DNA of 64,000 nt from the NCBI RefSeq assembly GCF_029023725.1, contig NZ_CP119075.1, positions 5,265,501 to 5,329,500 on the forward strand, given 5' to 3'. Positions within the stretch are counted from its first letter, which is position 1; every line of letters begins with the position of its first letter. This DNA is from Synoicihabitans lomoniglobus (GTDB lineage Bacteria > Verrucomicrobiota > Verrucomicrobiia > Opitutales > Opitutaceae). The translations under genes and the position numbers were made by a program. The notes beneath the pieces are model-generated. The model did not search any database, was not told the origin of the DNA, and saw only the letters and a program-made list of their open reading frames with translations. Of this stretch, positions 1 through 8,644 are shown piece by piece.

Positions 1-1616
1 GCCGTGACGGCATCGTGGCGGCCGAGATGAGTCAGGGCGAGACGCCGCAGGTCCGCCGGTCGGAACGGCGCGGGCCCCGTCGGGAGTCGGACATGTCCGG
101 GCAGCAGGAGAAACGGATGGGTTTCTTGGGGGGAGCAGCCGGCATGGGACCCGTTTTCGTCGGCAAAGGTGTAGGACGTGCCGTCACAATCCCAGCCCAG
201 CGCGATCAAGTCGCCCGCGTGCTCATTGTGGGCGAGGCGGGTGAGATCCTCCGCGATGGTGGCGCGACGGGATTCCGCGTGGGGCAACTGGTCCGTGTGA
301 TCGGGCAGCACGAACTCGCCGGTCGAGGTGATCCAGTCCACCTTGCCGTCGTCTCGTCGGAGCAGCACGCCCGGCACGCCGTCGGCGATGAGATTGGTCG
401 CCAAATGGCGGATACGTTCGGGCGGCAGCGGTTCGGCCAGGTAGATGTTTCCGACCGGTCCCATGGCGGCGAGAGCAAAGGGTTCGTCGCCGAAGGCGGA
501 AGTCACCTTGTCGTCCGGACCTTCGGCGCGATCACGCCAGCGCGGGGCGTGGGAGGAAGACCAGGACGGGGCGGCGGCGGATTTCTGGGGCGAGGAGGAG
601 CCCGTGGCGTGGGGCATATGGCGACCCACCACGCCTTCCAGCCCGCCGTCGACCACGCGGCCGAAGGGGGTGGCGCGAATCTGACCGTGATCGGAAAAGA
701 TCCAAACCTCGTAGTCGCGCCGACGCGAACGACGGGCGGAGCGGTGCAGGATGCCAATGGCGCGGTCGATGCCTTTGAGCGTCCAGTGGGCGAACAACGA
801 GGACGGGCCCCGGCGATGGGACTGTTCATCGTAGCCGAGAAAGTTGACGTGGATGATCGGCAGGCCGCGAGCGAGGTCGATTTTGGTGCCCAAGGTGATC
901 AACTCCCGCAGTCCGACGCAGACGAGCACCCGGGCGAAAACGAAGATGATTTCGCGCATCCACGACTGGCGTCGAGCGACGATGCCACGCCCGGCGTCGA
1001 CCAGCGCCAGCACGAGCTCCACCGGCAGCAAAGCCAGCAGACGCAGGATCGATCCGACGTGCAGCAGGGCGAACAGCAGCAGCTTCCGCCATTGCGTGCT
1101 GCGCAAGGTGTCGCCGATGCCGATGCTGGCACCGCAGAAGTGACTCTCCTTTTGGTCGGCACCGCCGGTGTAGACGTTGGACCATGAACTGCCGCCTTTG
1201 AGCAACCCCTCGGCCTGCTCGGCGAGGTCGGCTTCGATGCGTTTGGCCGCACTCGGCTGCATCATCATGTCGATGCGACCGGAGCGCCGATCCAGAAAAC
1301 TGAACGTGGGCACGGCGGTGCGCACGCCGTAGTGCAATTCCCCCTGCACCGCCGGGGTGCTGGCGGGCAGACCCGAATAGAAGTCGTGCACGCGATAACC
1401 TTGCTTGCGCAACAGCCGACGCAGCCAGGGCAGGCGTTGGTGATTGAGGGCGCGCTCCAGCTCCTGCCGGGAAAGGCCGTCGATTTGAATCATCAACAAA
1501 CCGGGCGCATGATCGGAGCCGGTATCGGCTTCGAGATTGAACCAGCGGACAAACCATTCGGAACGGCTGAGGCGCCGCCGCCAATGGCGGAAGCGGGCGT
1601 GGAGACGAAAGAGCAT
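1..1616 (-). CDS. Alkaline phosphatase superfamily protein (type I phosphodiesterase/pyrophosphatase-like), 3' end cut by window edge
   Basis: I translated this frame by hand from the ATG at 1616; it stays open for 538 codons to the window edge. The N-terminal half has the metal-site signature LLMIQIDGLSR (Asp46, with Ser49 in the nucleophile position). Further on come GYDEQSHRRGP, FSDHGQ and GSHAG, which are the other metal-ligand segments of the alkaline phosphatase/nucleotide pyrophosphatase superfamily. Two hydrophobic stretches lie between the first motif and GYDEQSH (around KLLLFALLHVGS and EIIFVFARVLVCVG), so the protein is probably membrane-anchored. It follows the GT4 glycosyltransferase gene by 15 bases on the same strand, which suggests a role in envelope lipid or glycan metabolism. 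The substrate cannot be read from the sequence. Confidence 0.8.
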   Translation of the reverse strand, partial: MLFRLHARFRHWRRRLSRSEWFVRWFNLEADTGSDHAPGLLMIQIDGLSRQELERALNHQRLPWLRRLLRKQGYRVHDFYSGLPASTPAVQGELHYGVRTAVPTFSFLDRRSGRIDMMMQPSAAKRIEADLAEQAEGLLKGGSSWSNVYTGGADQKESHFCGASIGIGDTLRSTQWRKLLLFALLHVGSILRLLALLPVELVLALVDAGRGIVARRQSWMREIIFVFARVLVCVGLRELITLGTKIDLARGLPIIHVNFLGYDEQSHRRGPSSLFAHWTLKGIDRAIGILHRSARRSRRRDYEVWIFSDHGQIRATPFGRVVDGGLEGVVGRHMPHATGSSSPQKSAAAPSWSSSHAPRWRDRAEGPDDKVTSAFGDEPFALAAMGPVGNIYLAEPLPPERIRHLATNLIADGVPGVLLRRDDGKVDWITSTGEFVLPDHTDQLPHAESRRATIAEDLTRLAHNEHAGDLIALGWDCDGTSYTFADENGSHAGCSPQETHPFLLLPGHVRLPTGPAPFRPADLRRLALTHLGRHDAVT

Positions 1617-1631
1617 GGCGGCGGTTTCCGG

Positions 1632-2942
1632 TTAGCTGGTCGCGGCGGAGGACGGCGCGCCGAGAAAGGAGTGGCTGAGGGCGCCGGCGGCGGCGCCGAC
1701 CTTGTCGGCCACGAGTTGAGTTTCGATGCTGATGCGGTCGACCAACCGCGCCCACCGATCGGCGAATGAGTCGGATGGCGCGTGATCATGCGCCGCGATC
1801 ATTTCTTCATAGAAGGCGAGGGCGTCGCGGGCACTGACCTTGCGGTCGAACGCGGCGGCGTCCTGCCGGGCCTGGGCGGTCCAGCGCTGGCGGGCGTCGT
1901 GATTGCGCACGAGTTGACTCAACGCGCGGGCGCAGGCTTCCGGCGTGGCGTCGCCGTGGAGCAAGCGACCGTTGGCGTTGTCGCGCACCACCTCGCGCAC
2001 GCCGGGGGCGTCCAGCGCGATCACCGGGTTGGAGGCGGCCATGGCTTCGGCGAGCACCATGCCCTGCGTCTCACTGTGCGAGGCAAACGCAAACCCGTCC
2101 ATGGCGGCGTAGGCATCGTGCAGGGCGCGTCCGGTGCGTTGACCGAGAAAATGCACGCGGTGCAGCACGCGGGCATCGCCGAAGATGCGATCCATTTCCG
2201 CGCGGGACGGGCCATCGCCCACGATCATGGCATGGGCGTTTTCATGGCGGCGCAGACAACGGGCGAGCGCGTCGGCGAGGAAGGGTAAATTTTTCTCCGG
2301 CGCGAGTCGTCCGACATGGCCGATAACGACATCGTCGTCGCGGAGATTAAAGTGACGGCGCCACCGATCGCGGCGACCGGACTCGAACATTTTTGTATCG
2401 ATGCCGGTCGGGATAACGCGGATCGGCCGTTCGACGCCGCGCGCGGTGATCAGCTCCGCGATGCTTTCACTCGGTGCGATCACGCCGCTGCAGCAGTTGG
2501 CGAAGCGGGTGGAAAGATCGGAGACGAAGTTCTTCAGCGCCGGCGAATCGAGCGGGACGTAGTGCGTGTATTGTTCGTAAAGGGTGTGATGGGTGAAGAC
2601 GACGGGCACGCCCCGTTCGGCACCGACCCGCAGCGCGGTGTCGCCGAGTAAAAAGGGATGATGAGCGTGGATGATGTCGGCTTTGAATTTGCCCAAACGA
2701 TCGCTCAGGGCGGCGCCGAGCGGCAGTCGCACGGAGAAGTCGCTGCCGTTGAAATTCTGCAGGGCGGGCACGCGCTCGACCGAGCGCTCGATGCGACGGG
2801 GGGCGGAGCCCTCGGCAAATTCCGGCGCGACCACGAGCGTGCGGTGACGCATCCGGCGGTAGTCTTCGAGAAACGTCTGGGTCGAGCGGGCGACGCCGCC
2901 GACGTGAGGCAGAAACGTGTTGGTGAAGAAGCAGATTTTCAT
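1632..2942 (-). CDS. GT4 family glycosyltransferase
   Basis: Predicted 436-residue retaining glycosyltransferase of GT-B fold. It starts MKICFFTNTFLPHVGGVARS, with the glycine-rich N-terminal loop. The middle has IIHAHHPFLLGD and VGRLAPEKNLPFL, and the nucleotide-sugar part has SHSETQGMVLAEAMAA, the E-x7-E motif of GT4 enzymes. The frame extends upstream of 2942, but this ATG gives the standard N-terminus and overlaps the stop of the DedA gene by 4 bases (ATGA), implying translational coupling. Homologues of this type often transfer mannose or glucose to membrane lipids; the acceptor here is not determined. Confidence 0.88.
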   Translation of the reverse strand: MKICFFTNTFLPHVGGVARSTQTFLEDYRRMRHRTLVVAPEFAEGSAPRRIERSVERVPALQNFNGSDFSVRLPLGAALSDRLGKFKADIIHAHHPFLLGDTALRVGAERGVPVVFTHHTLYEQYTHYVPLDSPALKNFVSDLSTRFANCCSGVIAPSESIAELITARGVERPIRVIPTGIDTKMFESGRRDRWRRHFNLRDDDVVIGHVGRLAPEKNLPFLADALARCLRRHENAHAMIVGDGPSRAEMDRIFGDARVLHRVHFLGQRTGRALHDAYAAMDGFAFASHSETQGMVLAEAMAASNPVIALDAPGVREVVRDNANGRLLHGDATPEACARALSQLVRNHDARQRWTAQARQDAAAFDRKVSARDALAFYEEMIAAHDHAPSDSFADRWARLVDRISIETQLVADKVGAAAGALSHSFLGAPSSAATS

Positions 2943-3574
2943 GATAGCGCGGAAATAGGAGAGGGCTTGCGGTGGAGGCGGCGCCAGCGGTGGAGCAGGT
3001 GCCAGACGATGCCGCCGACCAGCAGTGACGCGGAGGCGATGAGCGTGTAGCCCAAGTAGCGCTCGGCGTGGCGGTAGTTTTCCCCGAGTTGGAAACCGAA
3101 GGTCGCGAGCAAGGTGTTCCAGATCGCGGCGCCCACGAATGAACCGGCGAGGAAACGACCGGCACTCATGCCGGCGGCGCCGGCGGGCAGGGAAATCAAT
3201 GTGCAGACGCCGGGTAGCGGACGCGCCATGGCGATGGCCAGCGCGCCCCGGCGCTTGGCAATCCAGTCGAAACCACGGTCGAGTTGTTCGGGTTCGAGCA
3301 GCAACCACGCGCTGTGGCGATTGAACCAGGAACGCACCCGGCGGCGCCCAATGTGCCGACCCCACAGGTAGAGGGGCAGGTTGCCGACGACCGACCCGGC
3401 GGTCCCGGCCGCCACCACTCCGATGAAGGACAGATCACCGCGCGAAGCGACGAAGCCGGCCAACAACATCACGGTTTCGGCCGGGATCGGCACGATGATG
3501 TTTTCCAGCAACATCAGGACGGCGACCCCCGAATAGGAAGCCGTGTCGATGAGCTCGTGAATCCAGTCGGTCAT
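2939..3574 (-). CDS. DedA family (SNARE-associated/VTT domain) membrane protein
   Basis: Integral membrane protein of 211 residues, typical for DedA. It has the N-terminal re-entrant segment with LLENIIVPIPAETVMLLAG (acidic residues near PIP), GSVVGNLPLYLWGRHIGRRRV, and the RPLPGVCTLISLPAGAAGM segment, followed by two C-terminal hydrophobic helices. DedA-family proteins are undecaprenyl phosphate or phospholipid flippases in several bacteria. The gene heads a coupled set with the GT4 and alkaline-phosphatase-superfamily genes downstream, so lipid-carrier recycling for a glycan is plausible but inferred. Confidence 0.88.
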   Translation of the reverse strand: MTDWIHELIDTASYSGVAVLMLLENIIVPIPAETVMLLAGFVASRGDLSFIGVVAAGTAGSVVGNLPLYLWGRHIGRRRVRSWFNRHSAWLLLEPEQLDRGFDWIAKRRGALAIAMARPLPGVCTLISLPAGAAGMSAGRFLAGSFVGAAIWNTLLATFGFQLGENYRHAERYLGYTLIASASLLVGGIVWHLLHRWRRLHRKPSPISALS

Positions 3575-3608
3575 GCGGAGGGGGCGGGCCGGGGGTGGAT
3601 CCAGGCGA

Positions 3609-4292
3609 TCAGTTCAATTCGGCGGCGAGAAAGCCGTTGATGGACACGCCTTCGGCGAGTTCCGGCACGGTGGCGACCAACAGGTCACGCAGCTCGCGGC
3701 GAGCGCGGGCGATACGACTCTTTACGGTGCCGACCGGCACGCCGGTGATTTCGGCGATTTCCGCGTAAGGCAGGTCCTTGCCGACCCGCAGCGTGAGGGC
3801 CTCACGGTAGCGGGGCTCGATCTGATCCATGCAGTCGCGGATGGACTGCATGAACTCCTCGTTGGTCGATTGCTGGGACGGATCGGGCGACTCGCAAGCG
3901 ATCGAATCCATGACCGGGCGGTCATTGGTGGGATCGGCCACGAAATCGAGCGACACGGTGTCCTGGCGACGGCGGCGGAAGAAATACCAGTAGCGATTGC
4001 GGGCGAGGTTCGTCGCGATGCGGTGCAACCAGGTGGAGAGCGAGGAATCGCCGCGGAAACGTTCGAGGCCGCGGTAAGCGCGCACGAATGTGTCCTGGGT
4101 GACCTCCTCGGCGTCGGTGCTGTCGCGGAGCATGCCGCGCACATAGCCGTGGATGCGGGTGCGGTAGGCTTCGACGATCTGGGCGAAGGCATCTTCGTCA
4201 CCGCGTTGGAAGCGAGCCACCAGCGTGGCATCGTCTTGCTTGCGGCGGCGGTTGGATTTGAGAAGCGGAGTATCGAGGGCGAGTGTGTTCAT
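3609..4292 (-). CDS. ECF RNA polymerase sigma factor (RpoE-like)
   Basis: 227 residues. Region 2 is clear (DAEEVTQDTFVRAYRGLERF then STWLHRIATNLARNRYWYF) and so is the region 4 helix-turn-helix (LTLRVGKDLPYAEIAEITGV followed by PVGTVKSRIARARREL). The linker between them contains an acidic DPTNDRP stretch. No anti-sigma factor with a zinc-binding fold is adjacent in this window; the gene downstream on the same strand is dedA, 34 bases away. The extra 30-residue basic N-terminus (LLKSNRRRKQDD) is slightly longer than typical. The regulon is not deducible. Confidence 0.92.
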   Translation of the reverse strand: MNTLALDTPLLKSNRRRKQDDATLVARFQRGDEDAFAQIVEAYRTRIHGYVRGMLRDSTDAEEVTQDTFVRAYRGLERFRGDSSLSTWLHRIATNLARNRYWYFFRRRRQDTVSLDFVADPTNDRPVMDSIACESPDPSQQSTNEEFMQSIRDCMDQIEPRYREALTLRVGKDLPYAEIAEITGVPVGTVKSRIARARRELRDLLVATVPELAEGVSINGFLAAELN

Positions 4293-4493
4293 AAGAAGAA
4301 GTGGGTGTGCCTACTCCTTCATCACGTTGTGTGCCGTGGTTGGCGTAATTTCGTAACCATATGGTAATAATGTAATTAAAAAACTTAACATATTCTCACA
4401 CTCACGGCATCATGCGTTCTGCATGCCGGTGGTTTGCGAAAACCGGTCATTTTGCATGATCCCGGGGCGGGTTGGCGTGCAGGTGACGGGTCC

Positions 4494-4524
4494 CAAAAAA
4501 AGCGCCTCCGGTGGGGGAGGCGCT
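4494..4524 (-). terminator. Rho-independent terminator after the SYLF gene
   Basis: On the minus strand a perfect 9-bp GC-rich stem (arms at 4516-4524 and 4501-4509, loop of 6) is followed directly by a run of T residues (plus-strand A run 4494-4501). It lies 54 bases past the stop of the SYLF-domain gene. Confidence 0.85.
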
Positions 4525-4577
4525 GGAGAGGCGACGTGGGCCGCCCTCAGAGAGGAGCAACGTGGGTGGCGCGGGCG

Positions 4578-5147
4578 TTAGTTGAGCGCCGCGTCGCGCC
4601 AATACTTCGTGCCCTGCAGGGTGGCTTGGAGGGCGAGGCCGTTTTTGGTGAATTGGTAAACCTCGACGTTGTTGCCGATATTGCCGACGGCGGCGGCTTG
4701 ACCGCCCTTCTCGGAGGACTTGGCGGCGGCATCGGCCTGGGCGGAGAAGTCCCAGCCGTATTCGATGAAGTCATCGAGGGCTTTGCGGTCGTAGAAGACG
4801 AAGACGCCGCGGAAGTCTTTCACGCCGAGACCGAGACCCAGACCGGCCGCGCCCATTTTCATGAAGGTCTCATGGCCGGCGTCGTCGACCACGAGACCGT
4901 GGCCGCCGGCGAAGGAAGCGAAGATGATGTTCACGCCGACATTGGAAAACACGGCGTAGCCTTCGGCTTTGGCGATGCGGCCTTCGGCTTCGGGTTTGAT
5001 TTCGTAGAGGTCGGCAAGGACTTCGTTGCGCATCTCGCGAACGGCGTCGCGTTCCTCTTCAATGGAAGCGGCGGAAACGGTGGCGGCAGTGGCCAACGTC
5101 GCGAGGGCGACGAGGCACGACCGGAATGAGGTGGTGTTGGTTTTCAT
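4578..5147 (-). CDS. Secreted SYLF (Ysc84) domain lipid-binding protein
   Basis: 189 residues. Residues 1-26 form a signal peptide ending TVSAA. The rest matches the SYLF/Ysc84 fold: AEGYAVFSNVGVNIIFASFAGG, VDDAGHETFMKMGAAGLGLGLG and VKDFRGVFVFYDRKALDDFI, then the ALQATLQGTKYW end. Such proteins bind phosphoinositides in eukaryotes; bacterial versions are exported and of unknown function. The gene is monocistronic, with a strong terminator downstream. Confidence 0.87.
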   Translation of the reverse strand: MKTNTTSFRSCLVALATLATAATVSAASIEEERDAVREMRNEVLADLYEIKPEAEGRIAKAEGYAVFSNVGVNIIFASFAGGHGLVVDDAGHETFMKMGAAGLGLGLGVKDFRGVFVFYDRKALDDFIEYGWDFSAQADAAAKSSEKGGQAAAVGNIGNNVEVYQFTKNGLALQATLQGTKYWRDAALN

Positions 5148-5202
5148 AGCAGTGGTGAGAAAAGGATTGAGGGAAGGAAGAGTGTTCAGCGGGTTCTGAG
5201 CA

Positions 5203-5667
5203 TTAGTTGGTCGACTCGATTTCGGTGACCCGGCCGTCGGAGAACGTGATGCGGAAACGTTCGTCGACGCGTTCGCTGTAGACCGATTCCGAAACCGGCA
5301 CGTAGCTCACGCGGTAGCGGCCGAGAAGTCCCGGTTCGCGGGTGACCACGCGGTGATAGCCGACGGTGGTTTCACCTTCGTAGCGGCGATCGAAAGACGC
5401 ATAGACCCAAACCGTCTCGCGGTTTCGGTCCGTCAACTTGTCGCGCTTTTCCGTGGGAGCACCGAGGGCGATGTAGACCATGTCGAAGGTGTCGCCGATG
5501 CGGATCTCGCCGTCCTTCAGGCGTTGTTTGGTTTCGGCCGGAAGAGCATCGAAGACGTAGGATTTTTCTTCCGAGCGGGACTCAAAGGAGGCGCAACCGG
5601 AGCCCAGCAACAGGGCAATCATTGCGAGTCCAGAGAATGCGGGGAGGAGGATGCGTTTGGTGTTCAT
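5203..5667 (-). CDS. Small lipoprotein, BamE/SmpA-like fold possible
   Basis: 154 residues with a lipoprotein signal peptide and lipobox LLLGSGC, so the mature protein starts at the cysteine and is membrane-anchored. The segment DGEIRIGDTFDMVYIALGAPTEK resembles the start of the SmpA/BamE/OmlA fold (helix, then GxP turn), and the C-terminus FRITFSDGRVTEIES matches its last strands. It sits 55 bases upstream of the SYLF gene on the same strand and may share its transcript. The family call is tentative; exported-lipoprotein status is well supported. Confidence 0.72.
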   Translation of the reverse strand: MNTKRILLPAFSGLAMIALLLGSGCASFESRSEEKSYVFDALPAETKQRLKDGEIRIGDTFDMVYIALGAPTEKRDKLTDRNRETVWVYASFDRRYEGETTVGYHRVVTREPGLLGRYRVSYVPVSESVYSERVDERFRITFSDGRVTEIESTN

Positions 5668-6178
5668 AACAACTGCATCGACCGATGCGGCGCGGCGCGG
5701 TTCGACGCAGGGGTTTCCGTGACGCGTTCCGGTCCATCGCGCTCATGCGAATTGCAAAGCGAGAAGATTTCTCGCGCTGCGAAACGCCTGAAATCGTCCC
5801 TCCGCGGACAAAGTTTTTCCGGCGGGTAATCTACTTAAAGCACTGTATGACAATGGGATCAGTTAGGCTGGTGGGGTGGACGGAAACAGGCGGGGCAACA
5901 TTTTCGGAAATTTTTCCAAAGCGCAGCGGTCGGCGGGGTGACTCCGGCCGTGAACCCGCCGAAGTGGATCGGCGATCGATGGACTGCAAAGTGCCGGTTC
6001 GGGGGTTCGGTGATCGGGCAAATTGTCGCGATCGGAGGGCCCTGGCGGCGAGGTCGTCTTTTGGTAAATGCTGGAGAAGAGCGACTAAGATTTCACCGAC
6101 GGCAGATGGCACGCGATGGGCGCAGGCGGAGCAGCCCGGACGACTCCCGACCGGCGCGCCCAAACCCTAATTCCCCCC
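5668..6178. other. Intergenic region between divergent genes, no gene seen
   Basis: About 510 bases separate the lipoprotein gene (leftward) from the first DUF2383-type gene (rightward). No open frame here has recognisable protein character. The segment must hold the two divergent promoters. I see no convincing consensus promoter or RNA structure beyond a short A/T-rich palindrome GGAAATTTTTCC near 5908. Confidence 0.5.
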
Positions 6179-6640
6179 ATGACCACCATCACGGATGATA
6201 CGATTGATACACTGAATCACTTGATTGAGCTCTGCCGCGACAGCGCCGCCTGCTTTGCCACGGCGGCGAAGGAAGTGACCTATCCGGAGCTCGCGCCGGT
6301 TTTCCGCACACTGGCGCTTCAGCGGCAAGGATTCGTCGAAAAGCTCACCGCCTGTGTGCATCAATTGGGCGGAGAACCCGAAGGCCGGGGCACCTGGACG
6401 GGCACGGCGCGGCTGGGTTGGATGCAATTGCGGGAGGCGTTGGCGGTGCGCAACGCGCGGGCGCTGCTGCTCGAGTGCGAACGCACGGAGGAGCGAGTCG
6501 TCGCTGGTTATCGGGATGCGCTCGCCAAGTTGGTCGACCCGGCGTGTGTGGCGGTGGTGCGCCACCAGTCCTTCGGCGCGCACGGCGGATACGATTCGAT
6601 CCGCGGGTTGCGCGAGTGTGTCGCCTATCGCGGGCTGTGA
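6179..6640 (+). CDS. PA2169/DUF2383-type four-helix-bundle protein, copy 1
   Basis: 153 residues, start chosen at the ATG at 6179 because it aligns exactly with the paralogue at 6883. Helical, with TIDTLNHLIELCRDSAACFATAA, ELAPVFRTLALQRQGFVEKL, a GW-LREAL turn and ECERTEERVVAGYRDAL. The E/H-rich helices resemble the ferritin-like DUF2383 (PA2169) family, often stress-associated. It is one of two equal-length tandem copies about 240 bases apart. Its C-terminus (FGAHGGYDSIRGLREC) has diverged from the more canonical copy 2. Confidence 0.8.
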   Translation: MTTITDDTIDTLNHLIELCRDSAACFATAAKEVTYPELAPVFRTLALQRQGFVEKLTACVHQLGGEPEGRGTWTGTARLGWMQLREALAVRNARALLLECERTEERVVAGYRDALAKLVDPACVAVVRHQSFGAHGGYDSIRGLRECVAYRGL

Positions 6641-6882
6641 CCGATTTTGCTGACCGCGCAAAATGCCCTGGGGCTTACCCGAGCGTCGGGCGATTTGCCT
6701 GCTGAACGGATTTCGGGCGCTGGTTTAAAAATCGATAATATTTTTTAAACCGATGTAAACCAATGACTAGGGTTTCGTTAGCGTGCGGCCCGGCACACCG
6801 GCTGCGATTGGCCCGGGCACGGCCCCGATCTCGATTCGGTATCGCCGACTCCCTTGAACCCTCAAACCCAAACCCAATCATC

Positions 6883-7344
6883 ATGAATACCACCACTGAA
6901 GAAACCATCCACGTCCTCAACAACCTCATCGAAGTCTGCTGCGATGGAGCCGACGGCTTCGGCCACGCGGCGGAAGAGGTCGAACTGCCGGAACTGCAGG
7001 CCGTCTTTCGTCGCCTGAGCGAGCAGTGTCGCGATTTCGCGGCGGCTTTGCGCACCAGCGTGAACCAGCTCGGCGAGAAGGCCGAGGATTCCGGCTCGAT
7101 CGCCGCCAAGGCCCACCGTGGCTGGATGAAGCTGCGCGAGGTGGTGACGACCAAGGATAACCACGCGATTCTCGCCGAGTGCGAGCGCGGCGAAGACCAC
7201 GCGGTGGCGGCCTACCGGGACGCCCTCTCGGCCACGCTCGATCCGACCGCGGCCGCTCTCGTGCAGCGTCAGTATGCCGAGGTGCAGCAGAGCCACGACA
7301 AGGTGCGCGACCTGCGTGATTCCGAGGTCTACCAAAACGTCTGA
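6883..7344 (+). CDS. PA2169/DUF2383-type four-helix-bundle protein, copy 2
   Basis: 153 residues, same length as copy 1 and co-linear without gaps. It retains the canonical family end, LVQRQYAEVQQSHDKVRDLRD, which copy 1 has partly lost. The helices carry ECERGEDHAVAAYRDAL and GWMKLREVV. The 240-base gap upstream contains an A/T-rich stretch (around 6725-6755) that could hold its own promoter. No membrane segment or signal peptide is visible, so it is probably cytoplasmic. Confidence 0.82.
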   Translation: MNTTTEETIHVLNNLIEVCCDGADGFGHAAEEVELPELQAVFRRLSEQCRDFAAALRTSVNQLGEKAEDSGSIAAKAHRGWMKLREVVTTKDNHAILAECERGEDHAVAAYRDALSATLDPTAAALVQRQYAEVQQSHDKVRDLRDSEVYQNV

Positions 7345-7361
7345 TCTCGTCGTGGATCGAT

Positions 7362-7385
7362 CCGGCCCCGCGGGGACGGGGCCGG
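7362..7385 (+). terminator. Strong GC hairpin after DUF2383 copy 2
   Basis: Perfect 9-bp inverted repeat (CCGGCCCCG at 7362-7370 and CGGGGCCGG at 7377-7385) with a 6-base loop, 17 bases after the stop codon. It lacks a T run, so it may be an attenuating hairpin rather than a full intrinsic terminator. Confidence 0.5.
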
Positions 7386-7423
7386 GCGATCCCATTTCAA
7401 ATTGCGTCCTGCTTTTCCGACCA

Positions 7424-8644
7424 ATGGATCTCATATCCGGCACCCCTTTCTGGCCGTTGCGCGACGGCCTGCTCGCCACCTATTCACCCCTGCCGGGCGA
7501 TCGCACCGCCGACGTGGCGGTGATCGGCGCCGGCATCACCGGGGCGCTGGCGGCGGACCGCCTGGCCCGGGCTGGTCACGACGTGGTGGTATTGGACCGC
7601 CGGGAGGCGGCTCGCGGCAGCACCGCGGCGAGCACGGCCTTGTTGCAATACGAGATCGACACGCCGTTGGCCGATCTGGCCGAGCGCCATGGTTGGGAGG
7701 AGGCGGCGGCGGCGTATCAGGATTGTCGTGACGCCGTGCAGGCGTTGCGGGAGTTGGCGGGAGAAGTCGGGCGGGAGACCGATTTTAAAGACAAGGCCAG
7801 CCTGTTGCTCGCGAGCAATCAGGATCACGTGCCGCGGCTGCGCCGGGAGTTTGAGGCGCGGCAGCGAGCCGGATTTCGTGTGCATTGGCTGGAGGAGGGC
7901 GACCTGCGGGAACGTTCGTCCCTGCCACATCCGGCGGGGTTGCTGACCTCGCGGCGGGACGCGGCGCAGGTCGACGCGCACGCGTTGGCCCACGGCCTGT
8001 TGCGGCGGGCGCAGGCGGCGGGCGCGGGCGTGCACGATCGCACGGCGGTGACGAGTTGGCGCAGGACGGGCGGACGCATCGTGTTGCACACCGACCGCGA
8101 GGCGGTGGTGCGGGCCAAGTGCGTGGTGGTGGCGACGGGCTTCGAGGCCGGTCCCTTTCTGCCACGCCAAGTGATGGAACTGAATTCGACCTACGCCATG
8201 GTCACCGAGCCACTGCCGGAGCGACCGGGGTTGCCCACGGGTGAACCGTTGATCTGGGAGACGCGTCAGCCTTACTGCTACATGCGCACGACCGCGGACG
8301 GTCGGCTGTTGGCGGGCGGCTATGATGATCCGTTTCGCGATCCGGCGGAGCGGGATCGGCGGGTGCCGGAGAAGACCCGGTTGTTGGAGCGCAAGCTGCG
8401 ACGCTGGTTTCCGGAGATCCCGCGCATCGAGGCCGATTGGACGTGGGCGGGAACGTTTGCGGAGACCAAGGACGGACTGCCCTACATCGGCGAACACGTG
8501 TCGCGGTCGGGTTTTTGGTTTGCGCTCGGTTACGGTGGCAACGGCATCACCTACAGCCAGATTGCCGCCCGCCTGCTCGACCAGCGTCTCCGCGGCGAAC
8601 CGGATGAAGCCGATGAACGGCGTTACCGGTTTAAGCGGAAGTGA
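7424..8644 (+). CDS. FAD-dependent oxidoreductase (DAO family)
   Basis: 406 residues. The start at 7424 was chosen because the Rossmann dinucleotide motif ADVAVIGAGITGALAADRLA then begins about residue 28. It continues with VVVLDRREAARGSTAASTALLQ, as in D-amino-acid/glycine oxidase-like enzymes, and ends with the FAD-binding GLPYIGEHVSRSGFWFALGYGGNGI. The substrate is unknown. The stop codon region overlaps by 14 bases the end of the convergent kinase gene. It may be co-transcribed with the DUF2383-type genes, separated by a hairpin. Confidence 0.88.
   Translation: MDLISGTPFWPLRDGLLATYSPLPGDRTADVAVIGAGITGALAADRLARAGHDVVVLDRREAARGSTAASTALLQYEIDTPLADLAERHGWEEAAAAYQDCRDAVQALRELAGEVGRETDFKDKASLLLASNQDHVPRLRREFEARQRAGFRVHWLEEGDLRERSSLPHPAGLLTSRRDAAQVDAHALAHGLLRRAQAAGAGVHDRTAVTSWRRTGGRIVLHTDREAVVRAKCVVVATGFEAGPFLPRQVMELNSTYAMVTEPLPERPGLPTGEPLIWETRQPYCYMRTTADGRLLAGGYDDPFRDPAERDRRVPEKTRLLERKLRRWFPEIPRIEADWTWAGTFAETKDGLPYIGEHVSRSGFWFALGYGGNGITYSQIAARLLDQRLRGEPDEADERRYRFKRK

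Noticed and set aside
15-1187. Plus-strand open frame at the left edge
   Set aside because: Antisense to the alkaline-phosphatase superfamily gene, whose motifs I read directly on the minus strand.
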